From assembly GCA_009746045.1 (NCBI GenBank), contig RPFO01002048.1:245001-309000 (forward strand): 64,000 nt of DNA. The letters run 5' to 3'. This stretch comes from Mesostigma viride (lineage: Eukaryota; Streptophyta; Mesostigmatophyceae; Mesostigmatales; Mesostigmataceae). Below the pieces are notes generated by a model. It was given only the letters and a program-made list of their open reading frames with translations, was not told the origin of the DNA and ran no database searches. This document shows, in pieces, positions 25,001 through 34,079 of the stretch. Both the position numbers and the translations under genes were made by a program. The first letter of the stretch is position 1, and every line of letters begins with the position of its first letter.

Positions 25001-28000
25001 GCTTGCTGAAGGCATGGTCCGCCGACACACAAGCTGACATCATCCTAAATGAATCAACACCGGCATGTTCCACGCACCGGCCTGAAACAGTGCTGAAAAC
25101 GCCACAAACTATTGTGGCCACGCACCCCCAGGATAATCAAGTAACCGTAAAATACAGGAAGTCATACTAAGTCCCTAAAACTAAGAAGCTCAAATCTTGC
25201 CCATCGACCCCATGGACCGGTCCGAGTCAACTATTCAATAATCAATCACGACTTACTAAAAACATTCAGTCAAAGATTCATTAGGCAACCAACTGACCCT
25301 AGAGGTCCCTAGCTTCACAGCCTGTGCACTATTAACAAAACAGTTGCGAATCTTTGCCAGCAAGTCGTATCAATCCGACAAGAAATTTTTCGGACCACTA
25401 AACAATCTTCACCGACCCTTATAAACAACCGGGTCTGTCAAGGAGAATTAGACGAGCATAAAACCCTTTGTAGAGATCAGATAAGTCCGTCCATGTTGCA
25501 GACAGCCTTCCACATCGCAGGCCTAGGCGTAGCGGCCCTATCTTTCCCTCATGCGTTTATTAAACTAAACATTCAGAGAAAACCGATTGCTTGACAAATG
25601 CGTGACAGGATGTACTATCTTTTCTCAGCAACTTTTTGCATGCATGTTTCCCCCTGACGTCGTGACTCGTACACTACGGATTCGCCAGTATCTATTACAG
25701 TCAGATTTTCATCCAAATGCTGGTTCGCCTTTTAGCTCCTCGCCTGGGCTGCCTTGAAAGAAGCCTTTCACCACCTCCCCTTTCTCCCCTTCCTCTTCTG
25801 CTCTTCCCTGTTAGGCCAGTACATGGCCTGTGTGTCAGTATAGTATCCGGTCGCTGGCTGATCATCGTTGCTGCCTCCTGAAACTGGACATGACAACCCC
25901 CCGCTCTCACGCCATCGCCCTGCCCACGATACGTGCCAGGGGCCCCTGACTGCTGTGAGAGCTACGCCGCCTGGGAGGGCATGGCAGACAGCGCACACGC
26001 GGCGCTGCGCCCCTCGCTCATGCGCCGCCGCTTCAAGCTGCTGGTGGCGGTCCGCGACGCGTTCGGCAACCCCTGCCGCAACCTGGTGGCCGAGCGCCGC
26101 CTGTTGGTGCTGCTGCTGCCCGCCGACACGCGGGAAGGTGAGGGGCGCCGCGGGATGCGGTCATGACAGCATGCTGGATGATGTCATCACAACATGACAG
26201 CATGCTGGATGATGTCATCACAACATGACAGCATGCTGGATGATGTCATCACAACATGGATGATGTCATCACAACATGGCACGGGTGCACCCTTGTACAG
26301 GAGGCATGTCATGACAACATGGCACGGGTCCACCCTTGTACAGGAGGCGTGTCATGACAACATGGCACGGCTCCACCCTTGTACAGGAGGCGTGTCATGA
26401 CAACATGGCACGGCTCCACCCTTGTACAGGAGGCGTGTCATGACAACATGGCACGGCTCCACCCTTGTACAGGAGGCACATCGTCGCGATGAGATGCCCA
26501 CCCAGTAGAGGGGAGAGCGGCGGATGATCCACCCTGCAGGTATCTGTGTGAGGATTGTTGTGGCTGTCGCTTTGAAGGACTCCTGTAGATGCTTGTAGTT
26601 GGAATGTGCTGATTGTGCACCTTTACTGCTAGGAATGGGCTGTTCGCCGTTGTTCAACCTAGGACATGTCCGACCCTTTGCCCTGGCCAACCCCTGACCC
26701 CTACCTGCTCCCGCGTTGGCAGATGACAGCAACAGCGCTGCCAACAACAAGGGCAGTACCAGAGATACCGCCAGCCTCACGGTGAGCGCCACGCAGGACA
26801 GCGCAGCCCCGCCCCCTGACCAGGGCATGCTGGCGTTGCCCACCGCGCACGAGCTGTCCACGGCCAAGGAGCTCGTGTGCGTGACCGAGGGGGAGGCACC
26901 CCCCTGGGACCTGGAGCCGGACCTACAGGACGCGCCGGGCGCCGCGCCGGCCTTCGCCCTGGCAGGGGCGGGGCAGGGCTCAGGGACGGCGCGGTCGCTC
27001 TCAGGGGCGTGCGCCAGCGGTGGCTTGGGAAACTACATCGTGAGCTGCGCACGGGCGGACCTCCAGGCGTGCCGCGGCGTGGCGGTGCTGGTGGACGGGA
27101 GGCACGTCCGAAACAGCCCTCTGAGGCCCCCGCCGGTCGCCGGTGCGTGTGGCAGCAGGCGGTTGGGCGGGCGTGGGAACATGCGCTTGTGTGGCAGGAG
27201 GGTGACGGCTGGGGGGTGACATCTTTACGCATTGAACGGTCCTGATCCAGTCGTTGTCTAGCATCAGAGGGTGTCCATCACTTTGTGCTTGGTGGTTTCG
27301 GACGCAGTACGACTCCGATGGTGCAGTAAGGATTGTGCAGGACGACTCAGCTCCCTTGCATGTCCCATCAGTATGCCACGGCGACGGTGCCGGATGGTTG
27401 CTGGTGTAAATGCTGCCACAGGACTTTGGAATGCTGCGTGGGCAAGCGGACGGGAAGCCCCGGCTCTCAATCATCGCGTGGCATCCCTTGGTGGGGGGCG
27501 GCGTTGCCGATGCTGACATCTGCTGTGTTCGACCAAATAGCTCATGCAATGGAGCAAGCTACATGCAAACCGTGGCCGAAGGGCATGGGTCACATATCTA
27601 ATGATCGGTTTCCACCCGCAACCATCCCTCTTGTGCCCCTTATCCGCGATGGTGCCCTCCCGTCCTTGTAAATACCTGTGGCGCTGCAAATCAACTCATC
27701 ATCTCCCTGGCCCTGGCATATGCGCGCCCTTGTACACGGCTCGAATCTGTGCATTTTCCTGAATGGATCCGTCCCACAACCATGGCTCCCATGCACCCCC
27801 CTCCCCTGGACCCCCCTGGGACCCTGCCCGTGCATGTCTGTTCTCGCAGTGCGCGCGGACGAAGGCGACCAGCTGGCGCTGCGGCTGGAGCACGCGCATG
27901 GCATCGTGACAGATGCCATGCGGAAAGGGGCGTTTGCGTGGGACCCTGACTCTGCGGCGGTGTGGGAGGCCCGGTTGCGGATGCCAGCGTCGTTGGACGA

Positions 28001-29325
28001 TTTGGAGGCGGCACAGCTGGCGCAGCTGGAGGTGCGGGCGGCCAGGAACGAGCAGATTGCCTTTGTGGATGGCGCAGGCAGACGGTTGTAGGTTATGTTA
28101 GAGCAGGCAGATGGTTGTGGGTTGTGCTAAAGCAGATAGCTGTTGTGGGTTGTATCCAAGCAGGCAGATGGTTGTAGGTTGTGTTAAAGCAGGCAGATAG
28201 CTAGTGGTTGTGGGTTGTGTTAGAGCAGACACTGGTGTTGTGTGCGTGTGTGCGCGTGTGCATATATGCTTTTCTGTGTGTTGTCGCATTTAGCAACTCA
28301 CCAGCACGTCGTTTTTCTTTTTCTTTTTCTTTTTTTTTTTTACCGAGCTCAATATTGAGGTATATTGCTAAATCAAGATGCTAGAAATTCCTTTTTCTTA
28401 GGAGCCAGCTTGTCAGCCAAGGGTGCAGAGGGTGTGGAGGGTGCAGAGGGGGGAGGGGGGACAGCCTTGACAGCCTGACCAAAAGCCTAATGACACGCAC
28501 CTCTCCCATCCCTGTTGCGGGACACTTCCTCGGCACCCTTGCGGTCGCTTTGCCTCTAACAGGACCATATGGGCTCCACAGGAGATGACCCGAGCACTTG
28601 GCAGGGACCAGGGGGGCAGGCACAGGGGCCCGGCTCGCCCGCAGGGCCGGCGCCCCCTGCCCACCTCCCTGGTGGGTCGGAGCGGGCCGCGTCGGACCTG
28701 CGCGCGGTGCGCATCGCACGCCTCAACGCGTTGGCGCGCTACCTCCATCGCAAGCGGGAGACGCTGCTGACGGTGCAGGTGGTCAACGCGCTGCAGCAGG
28801 TAAGGGGATGCCCTCACTATCCTCAATTCATTACTCTCTTTACCCTCGTACCCTCGCTTTCTCTACCCTCATGTCCTGCATTTGCCCTTTCTATCTATTT
28901 CGTGTGGGGGATGGTGATCCATTCACCCGGCAGGTAGGCCCCGGCCTTGCACATGCAGTCTGTCACAAGGTCATCGAGGCAGTGCTCCTCGAGTGCGTTT
29001 TCTCGCAGCAACTAACTGCTGGCTGGCTCGGTGGCGGGGTGCTCCATGTCACACCTGGCACACCGACCTCATTGTGCTGCAGGTGAGCAAGCCGCTGCAC
29101 ACCGACACGGGCGCCAGCAGCGGGCTCTGCGCGCGCAGGCGCATGCTGGGCGTGGACAAGCGGCAGGACCAGAAGATGGTGGGGGGCCACGCGGACCGGC
29201 ACAAGCTGTCCCTGCCCCCTGGGTGGGAGAACCGGGTCAAGTCCGCGGCCGAGAACAAGCAGCAGCGTCTCGTGGAGCTGCGGCGCAGGAAGTTGAGGCA
29301 ACCGGAGGCCTCCTACACAGAGTGA
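7065..29325 (+). CDS. Large filamin-repeat protein, 3' portion of gene (at least 15 exons)
   Basis: Exons read: 7065-7459, 7897-8007, 8844-9148, 10331-10599, 11449-11889, 12988-13111, 16672-17237, 17835-19118, 19672-20292, 23758-24621, 25940-26137, 26723-27142, 27850-about 28077, 28563 or 28582-28799, 29083-29325 (stop). Together they give about 2,100 codons. Phases agree at every junction except exon 13/14; most introns from exon 7 on are phase 1. The product has at least seven filamin/ABP280-type immunoglobulin repeats, recognised by D-x-x-G-N turns (DQLGN, DKCGN, DRYGN, DCYGN, DDCGN, DRFGN, DAFGN) and closing strands such as NIRGSPFGILVSPG. Filamin repeats usually act as elastic or binding modules in cytoskeletal or surface proteins. 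No actin-binding CH domain is visible, but the 5' end is missing. No signal peptide or membrane segment was seen. The exact function is unknown. Confidence 0.85.
8008..8165 (+). repeat. Tandem repeat grown from the exon 2 donor
   Basis: Exon 2 ends GGGGAACAAG followed by gtgagg. The same GGGGAACAAGGTG recurs 18 bases on. Diverged versions (GGGGGAGCAAGGTGAGG, GGGGGACAAGGTGAGG) then repeat about every 28 bases to about 8165. Each unit carries a potential donor. Confidence 0.8.
8220..8356. repeat. 28-bp minisatellite, about 5 copies
   Basis: Unit reads CACACGCGCAGGTGCTCGCG followed by GATGCTTG, with small changes between copies. It lies in filamin intron 2. There are no spacers, so it is not a CRISPR. 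Confidence 0.9.
10013..10200. repeat. Degenerate CTG/TTG-rich repeat in filamin intron 3
   Basis: Runs of TTGTGTTGCTGCTG-type blocks in irregular order. The rest of intron 3 (9149-10330) is unique sequence with short G and T runs; no gene is recognised in it. Confidence 0.75.
10755..10945. repeat. 10-bp minisatellite GGGATGGTGA
   Basis: About 18 copies, regular from about 10830 and interrupted before that. It lies in filamin intron 4. The minus strand reads as a Ser/Pro/His-rich open frame that is an artefact of the repeat. Confidence 0.92.
12594..12935. repeat. 9-bp minisatellite CCCTTGYTG, about 38 copies
   Basis: Mixture of CCCTTGTTG and CCCTTGCTG units, often in the order GTT-GCT-GCT, giving a 27-bp higher-order pattern in places. 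It lies about 50 bases before the acceptor of filamin exon 6. It produces open frames of Leu-Pro or Cys-Cys-Pro repeats that are not genes. Confidence 0.93.
13517..13605. repeat. 24-bp repeat, 4 copies
   Basis: Units of GCCGTCCTTCCCCTTTTTGT followed by CGCC in filamin intron 6. The last copy is diverged. Confidence 0.85.
13704..14207. repeat. 28-bp minisatellite, 18 copies
   Basis: Unit CATGGTCTGTTGGGCATACA followed by TGTCTAAT, nearly invariant except one ACATAT copy near 13945. It abuts the left end of the element at 14209. A 17-bp sequence just left of the array (13681-13697, CATTTTGCGCTCGGCTC) recurs with one mismatch at 16391-16407, just right of that element. Confidence 0.95.
14209..16385. 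mobile_element. Element with 600-bp direct terminal repeats (TRIM-like)
   Basis: The terminal repeats are 14209-14809 and 15786-16385. Both start ATTGCGGATCATTGCCTGCC and end GAAAAMCGATT. I count about six differences between them, so the insertion looks young. The 976-bp interior (14810-15785) has no long open frame and no protease, integrase or reverse transcriptase motif. A small non-autonomous terminal-repeat retrotransposon fits the layout, but the repeats do not start TG or end CA and no primer binding site is evident. It could instead be a tandem insertion of another element type. It sits in filamin intron 6. Confidence 0.65.
16672..19118 (+). other. Filamin gene exons 7-8: linker-rich central region
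   Basis: Exon 7 begins DPDVPKVGQDATQK directly after the phase-2 junction with exon 6. It contains a basic Lys/Gly/Ser-rich stretch and ends in a filamin closing strand (SYILDMVLDDEY..SIAGCPFTVAVAGP). Exon 8 (428 codons) is mostly low-complexity Ala/Gly/Ser/Thr sequence. It closes with RWELLEDAVPLLVLVQPG, which resembles the end of exon 10 (MWELIEQREVVVVPG), so the two exons probably descend from one duplicated module. Long disordered inserts inside filamin repeats are unusual but the reading frame is open throughout. Confidence 0.8.
17465..17735. repeat. 53-bp minisatellite, about 5 copies
   Basis: Unit contains CTCATGTCCTGCTGCGCCCA and CACACACACGCGCGGGTGC. It lies in filamin intron 7, about 100 bases before the acceptor of exon 8. 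Confidence 0.9.
21050..21331. repeat. 41-bp minisatellite, about 7 copies
   Basis: Unit CCGGTCATCACACGGCATGA followed by TGAGGACGGGGTGGTCCATCG, with one C/G and one G/A variant. It has no spacers. Confidence 0.93.
21853..22255. repeat. Pair of 63-bp direct repeats around a small antisense open frame
   Basis: The copies at 21853-21915 and 22193-22255 start AGTTAAAGCCTCCGACCG and are essentially identical. Each contains an inverted repeat GACCGAC/GTCGGTC. Between them the minus strand has a 98-codon open frame (22172-21876, MASGTRSRTGEHTDTPSGE...) with no recognised family; its 3' end runs into the left repeat. It may be part of an element related to the antisense reverse transcriptase fragment nearby, but the order (pol upstream) does not fit a simple single insertion. 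Confidence 0.7.
22336..22457. other. Cluster of hairpins in filamin intron 9
   Basis: Inverted repeats in close succession: GGACAG/CTGTCC, GGCCCC/GGGGCC, GGCGCC/GGCGCC, the palindrome GACCGGTC, and CCGCCGG/CCGGCGG with a 7-base loop. The function is unknown. It may be a structured part of the adjacent retroelement. Confidence 0.6.
22579..23080 (-). mobile_element. Ty3/gypsy-like reverse transcriptase fragment, degenerate
   Basis: On the minus strand a 107-codon frame contains YRMGPAELVRLKN...LIEPSNSPY, the entry to the reverse transcriptase domain of Ty3/gypsy elements (known family pattern: YRM-P-E, then I-PS-SP). An upstream frame ending about 22930 contains VFEDQTPSLPSS, which resembles the stretch before that domain but lies in another frame, so a frameshift separates them. 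The catalytic block is not seen after the PVITLGF segment. It is a dead fragment, antisense to the filamin gene. Confidence 0.65.
23575..23720. repeat. 47-bp repeat, 3 copies, next to the exon 10 acceptor
   Basis: Unit contains CTGCGTGCAAATGGCAGCAA and ends CTCTCCCTG. The last copy runs into the polypyrimidine region before the acceptor at 23757, so each copy brings pyrimidine-rich sequence. Confidence 0.85.
24612..24703 (+). repeat. 46-bp duplication of the exon 10 end and its donor
   Basis: Exon 10 ends GTGGTGCCGG and is followed by gtacgtgagc. The same GTGGTGCCGGGTACGTGAGC starts again at 24658, 46 bases later, with the following sequence also repeated. The second copy is an intact decoy donor. 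Confidence 0.88.
24980..25588. mobile_element. Lone diverged copy of the 600-bp terminal repeat
   Basis: It starts ATTGCGGAATTCGCCTGCC and ends GAAAACCGATT, matching the terminal repeats at 14209 and 15786 along its length with frequent substitutions and small gaps. It sits alone in filamin intron 10, like a solo terminal repeat. No target duplication could be made out. Confidence 0.7.
26165..26480. repeat. Two adjoining minisatellites (31 bp and 43 bp)
   Basis: First a 31-bp unit (ATGACAGCATGCTGGATGAT...) in three full copies and one short copy. Then a 43-bp unit (CATGGCACGGCTCCACCCTT GTACAGG...) in five copies. They lie in filamin intron 11, starting 27 bases after the donor. Confidence 0.92.
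27850..29325 (+). other. Filamin gene exons 13-15: charged helical C-terminus
   Basis: Exon 13 (VRADEGDQLALRLEHAHG...) and exons 14-15 lack filamin motifs and look like charged helices ending in KQQRLVELRRRKLRQPEASYTE and a stop at 29323-29325. The exon 14/15 junction is a clean phase-0 GT-AG. The exon 13/14 junction is unresolved. No GT donor before the in-frame TAG (28088) fits the best acceptor (28562) without losing conserved-looking sequence. A GC donor at 28078 (CGCAG|GCAGA) would join in phase 1 to the acceptor at 28581. Confidence 0.65.
28071..28225 (+). repeat. About 30-bp repeat starting at the end of exon 13
   Basis: GCAGGCAGACGGTTGTAGG at the presumed exon 13 end recurs as GCAGGCAGATGGTTGTGGG and further diverged copies, about five in all. 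The array overlaps the unresolved splice junction. The rest of the intron to 28562 holds a CT/T-rich tract near 28315-28340. Confidence 0.75.
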
Positions 29326-30163
29326 CCGGTGATAATCCGTTCACTGGCGGGTGATTATGGCATGCGGCTGATATCCCTTGGACTTGTTGTTTATGCCAGG
29401 AACCATACATTGAACGCTTTTGTAGTAGTGTGTATGAATAGTTGCAGCACAGACTGCAAGCAGGAAATAGTTTCCCTGCGTACAGTTTCGAGCGCAAGAC
29501 CTATTGTTGTTCCTTATACAAGTTGTGGCTGCAGGTAAAGTGGAAGCTCAAAATTAGGGAAATATGATTCGGAACATTATCGGAAGCGGCATGGATGTTC
29601 CGTACAGCCCCGTTCTTACAATGCATTCATGGGGTTAGCGTTAGAGCCAGAATTGTGGTGCACCTGGGGCCAGGTGGCTCACAAAGTATGCGCTGGCAGA
29701 AGGTTATATGCGTGGCGTGACCCCCAAGTGGTGGGGGTACCAACACAGGGTGTGGTCGATTGAAGATTTGTGCTCCATAGCTTATGTCAAGTGATTGATA
29801 GTTATTATTTATAATTAGCAATAGTTTTATTTATAATCAGCAAAGTAGTGTCACGCAGTACGGCTCAAACAGCGCAAGGGGTGAGGGGCCTGTCAAATAT
29901 CAAAACTAGACCGATAGCTAGGCGGTTTGCATGATACTTCACTCCACTTCGTATGACCTATTCATGATAATCCGTTCTGCCTTTGAAGCATTTGCTTCTT
30001 GTGAAAATTCATGCTACACACTTGTCTGTAACTGTAAGTAAACTATTCGAGGCAACTTTCAATGGTAAACACTATCATCTTTGTACATGTCAATTAACTC
30101 ATCAAAACCAGATTATGCTTGTGGTATCATCCATACCTTTAATTAATTATAATTAATAGACAC
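29326..30163. other. 3' flank of the filamin gene, no gene seen
   Basis: AT-richer than the gene. It has a local duplication near 29803-29843 (TTATTTATAATTAGCAA / TTATTTATAATCAGCAA) and an AT run near 30140-30158. It probably holds the 3' UTR and flank. Confidence 0.5.
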
Positions 30164-31195
30164 GTGCGCACTCAACACGGCATTACCCCGCCATGCCCAC
30201 TGCAGACTGGCGTCTGTCAGGGTTGCGTCCTGTCGCCGTACCTGTTTATTATTGTAGTGGATGATGTTATGCGCCAGGCACGTGCTCGCTTTGCTAGCAT
30301 TGCAGGCCGTGCCCCTGGCCTAGCGATCACGAACGAGCTTGGAGAAGGGGGGCCGACTAACAAGCAGAATTTACTAGCTGACCTCATTTATGCCGACGAC
30401 ATCACGCTCATCGAGAAGCCGGAGTCTGCCCAACTTTGGCTGGACTGCCTGGCGCTCGAGGCTCGGGCAGTTGGTCTAGAAATCAGCCCCAAAACGGAGG
30501 CCCTGGCCCTCGGCATGGCAGGGCCCCCACCCACACTCCGCCTCTTAGACGATGCCGAGGTCAACTACTCTCCTTCAGGCCGCTTCAAGCTGCTCGGCAG
30601 ACTTGGCTTCCCGACTGCGAGGACGACATGACGACACGGATCGGCATGGCGTGGGCGCACCTCCATGACCACCGCCGCTGGTGGAGCAACCCCGCCCTAC
30701 CCCGGATCGTCAAGCGTGACCTCTTCAAGGTCGTCATTCTGACGATCCTGACCTACGGCGCCGAGACCTGGACACTGACGCAGGAGCTGGAGCAACGACT
30801 CGACGGCGCCGTCACCAAGATGCTGCGCAAGGCCCTTAACATCCCCTTTGGTTTGCACATTAGTAATGAGGATTTGTACGCTGATTTGCCCTATGTTTCC
30901 CACATTAATAGGCACAGGCGCCTGGGCCTAGCCGGGCACCTGGCCCGCACAGATCAGGTAGATACATCAGATAGACTAGCTGGCACCAAGCCCGCCCAGC
31001 CTGGGCGATATGTCCTCACCTGGCGTGCCCCCGGCCGCGCGCGGCAGGGCCGCCACCCGTGGGCTTTTTTTTCATGATAGATTTGGCATGGACATGTGCT
31101 ACACTAGACGTGACGGGCTCACACCCGGGCAGCCTCCTGGTTTGTCTGTAATATTGAGGCAGATGGTGCGCAAGGATAGATGGCAAGTAGTGATG
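30164..31195 (+). mobile_element. Non-LTR retrotransposon, 3' part with broken reverse transcriptase
   Basis: Frame one (from 30164) has GVCQGCVLSPYLF and YADDITLIE, the fingers/palm blocks of a non-LTR reverse transcriptase with the catalytic YADD. Around 30596-30603 a frameshift moves to a second frame with LPDCEDDMTTRIGMAW, LTYGAETWTLTQELE and RRLGLAGHLAR, the usual thumb and C-terminal blocks. A further shift near the T run at 31068 leads to sequence shared with a second, inverted copy. The 5' part (endonuclease) is absent. It is inactive and 5'-truncated. Confidence 0.85.
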
Positions 31196-31823
31196 AAGGA
31201 GACCACCCCCAAGCCTGTGGGGGCTCCGCGTGTGACCAAGTATGGCATTCATAGCGATTCGGGCCGCGGTGTAACGTGCCAGTCCAGACACCTAGCCTGA
31301 GCTACGTCGCGAAAGATCAACTGTGCCAGGACTAGGAAGAATCAAGGTGGCCTAATGCAGATTGCGCTTCACAACTGGGGTCGTGAGATATCTGGCACCG
31401 CGACTTGATGCCAAGCTAATTAATACACACTTATAATGGCTAGCAAGACCAATTACAAATGGATAAGTGCCCCAGGTTCAATGTGTAGGCTTCATCGCAC
31501 TTTACATTCATCGAACCAAGAGGACGAGACTCTCGTCCTCGGACCAATTTCACCTAGGTCTGCCACCAAGCTGGCAAGAGGCGCTGACATGGCGCCGACC
31601 TTCCAGAGAACTCCGAAACAGGCAGTCCACACAAGATCCTCGGGTCGACATCGACCCTCGCCAGGCTACAGAATCCATCGCATTAGTACAATATCTGAAC
31701 CAGCTATAAAGTACGCAGCGCGGCGCGACTGCACCGGCCCCTAGAAAATCGCATACATCAACCTAGGCCCAAAATAACTGCCCGAATCACACAAACTATC
31801 ATAGTTCCATACAAAAGTCCTGA

Positions 31824-33009
31824 TCAAGGGACAATTCCCAAATTAAGTCCCGAAATGAGTCCCAAAGTCCTACGGACTATGACAACAAGCCAAAATACAT
31901 AATTTATTCCATTGTTGCGCCCGTTCCAAGGGTCGGGCACGCAACACTCCTCCCCCTCCCCAGGAGCCGCGCATCCGGTAGTATTGTTATCGGTCGACCC
32001 CATCAAAATTGGGCTGTCTTGGCGTTGATTGGTGTGCGCCTCTGATTCGGGTCGCTGGCGGAATTTTATATGCTGCCGCGGCATTGCACTAGCGCGGTCG
32101 CCAGGGAGGGCAGCGGTGAGAGGAAAATTGATGGATTTGTGGGAAGTGGGGGAGATTCCAGGAAGGATTATGGGGGTTCCTGATCCTGATGTTCCAGTCC
32201 AGAGATCCAGAGTTTCTTCTATCCCGGGGGAGCCCGGGGCGCTTCCACAGTTTCTTTTTGACATAAAGGTCCCCGCCCCGCCCGTACACTTGGGGCTTCT
32301 CGGGGTTGGTCTTGTGGCGGATGTACGTAGTCGGGCCACTGATCGCGGCATTGCTGCTGCTGGGCTGGCGTCACCAGTCGTCGTCAAGCGACCAGGAGGT
32401 GTTCACCAGCTTCTTGCGGCGAGAGAGGAACCAAACTCGGGCTGTGATGTCGCTGAAGGTGAGGACCACTGGAGGGGGGCCAGCCTTGTCCCGTGGATGG
32501 GGCAGGCGGTAGGCGCCCTGCAGTGTCGCACCTGGCATGCAGCTCCATGCACGCCAAGAGTTGTTTCTTCAGCTCGTATGTCGAGAAGAGAGTCTGGGGT
32601 CTCCTCCGGCTGCATGTCGAAGCGCCTGAGCCGGATGACCCGGCAGCGGCGACGGTCGCGGTCAGCGGCCTCGCGGCACGCGTGTCCTCCAGCTCCTGGA
32701 GCTTGGTGGTGATGCCAGCGGTGGTGGTAGAGGCCGGTTGCCTGGCTCTTGAGCAGGTCAGCCCAGGAGGCGCGAGTCGAGGGGTCATCGCTAGCCCTAG
32801 GTACCAGCAGGTTGGGCGGCGATGGTGGCCGTTCGCTCGGCGATCTCGGGGACCTGCGAGGCCAGGGCGTCTACCTTGGTAGCAACTGCCTCAAGTTTCA
32901 CTGTGCCTTGGCCGACTCGGCCTTCCACCTGGTTAAGGCGCGCGGTCACAGTGGCTGTGGCCTCGGAAACTTTGGTGGCAATGTGCTCTAGCTTGCGTCT
33001 ACTTGCCAT
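31824..33009 (-). other. Possible element-derived open frames, minus strand
   Basis: Three consecutive minus-strand frames: a 70-codon frame from 33009 (MASRRKLEHIATKVSEATATV...) with coiled-coil-like heptads, a 134-codon frame from 32788, and a 187-codon frame from 32387. They directly follow the inverted retrotransposon fragment and may be part of the same or a nested element. No family was recognised; treat as hypothetical or pseudogenic. Confidence 0.3.
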
Positions 33010-33245
33010 CTATCCTTGCGTACCATCTGCCTCCATGGTACAGACAGACCAGGAGGCTGCCCGGGTGTGAGCCCGTCACGTCTAGGGTAGCACATGTCCA
33101 TGCCGAGCCTATCATGACAAAAAAGCCCACGGGTGGCGGCCCTGCTGCGCGCGGCCTGGGGCACGCCAGGTGAGGACATAACGCCCAAGCTGGGCGGGCT
33201 TGGTGCCAGCTAGTCTATCTGCATGATGTGTCTACCTGATCTGCT
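32996..33245 (-). mobile_element. Second, inverted fragment of the same non-LTR element
   Basis: The minus strand from 33245 matches the plus-strand sequence around 30955-31190 (ACTAGCTGGCACCAAGCCCG, GTCCTCACCTGGCGTGCCCC and onward) to the shared GATAGATGGCAAGTAG, then the two copies diverge. With the plus-strand copy it makes an inverted pair about 1.8 kb apart. Confidence 0.8.
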
Positions 33246-34079
33246 CAGCTGATAGCCAGCCACATGGTGTAATGTTGTCGAGGCAAGCAGCAACTAGCAA
33301 ACTCAATGCTGCCTAGTGCCAGGGCGCATGAAAACGTGGAAAATTAGCATAGCTCTAGTCTAGCGCGGTTTCGAAGCATAGGACTTCTAGCCACATCGTG
33401 TATACATGCGCATGAATCACATGCAGGGATGGGGATTATATCTTGCACCCCCTCAGTCGACTCCCAATCGCAGATGCCTGTGAGTACAGAATAAGTTGAT
33501 TGACTGTAATCATGAGTGCGCTTATGCAGCCAGCCTGGTTCACGTTGGGTATAGATAGATATATGCACTGGTTGTCTCCTTGATAGATAGATGACCGGCG
33601 TCGGGCGTAGCTAACCATCTGCAATTTGGTGGGGCACACAGCATGCATGACCTCCCAACAGAGGCAAATGCTATGACTATGGTCTTGTTTGAGCCCAAAG
33701 CGAATATTGAATTCCTTATTTGTGTCAGGCTGGCACCTGGCGAAGCCATAGATTACAGCTGTTATGATAAAAGCTCTTTGGCGCCAATGTTTAGCCCAAG
33801 CAGAACCGCCTTAGCAGGCAGCAGCATCGATCGGGCGCATGGTTTCTCGCGGGTGCTGTTGTCAGAAATGCAGGCTAACAACATCCTGAATGTGGCCACC
33901 CCCTGCCATTTGCGTGAGCTTTGCGCAAACAGTCATTTGACTGTGCATATGACCATGGGGTGACTAAATCAGCAGCACCAGTGGCCTACTTGCAGGCCGA
34001 AAAGAACCTCATGTTTCTCTGCATGGAAACACGGTGGAGGCATCCTAACATGTCATGTCTAGCTCGTCCTTGCTAGCGA
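33246..34079. other. 3' flank of IFT38, no confirmed gene
   Basis: A plus-strand open frame of 106 codons (33643-33963) exists but matches no family I recognise and lacks exon-like GC content. Part of this stretch is likely the IFT38 3' UTR. Confidence 0.4.

Larger units (their letters stand above)
19672..27142 (+). other. Filamin gene exons 9-12: second group of filamin repeats
   Basis: Exon 9 opens with GPLSLAHSHLSGPGL and DDCGNQL. Exon 10 opens with GPIHVPSCTL, close to exon 6 (GPLHVPSCTV), then DRFGNE and strands ending GRYQLRVLC. Exon 11 has RRRFKLLVAVRDAFGNPC. Exon 12 has a Ser/Ala-rich insert and then GNYIVSCARA and VLVDGRHVRNSPL, a classical filamin closing strand. All junctions here are phase 1 (G|), which would let repeat-encoding exons be shuffled or duplicated without frame loss. 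Confidence 0.85.
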
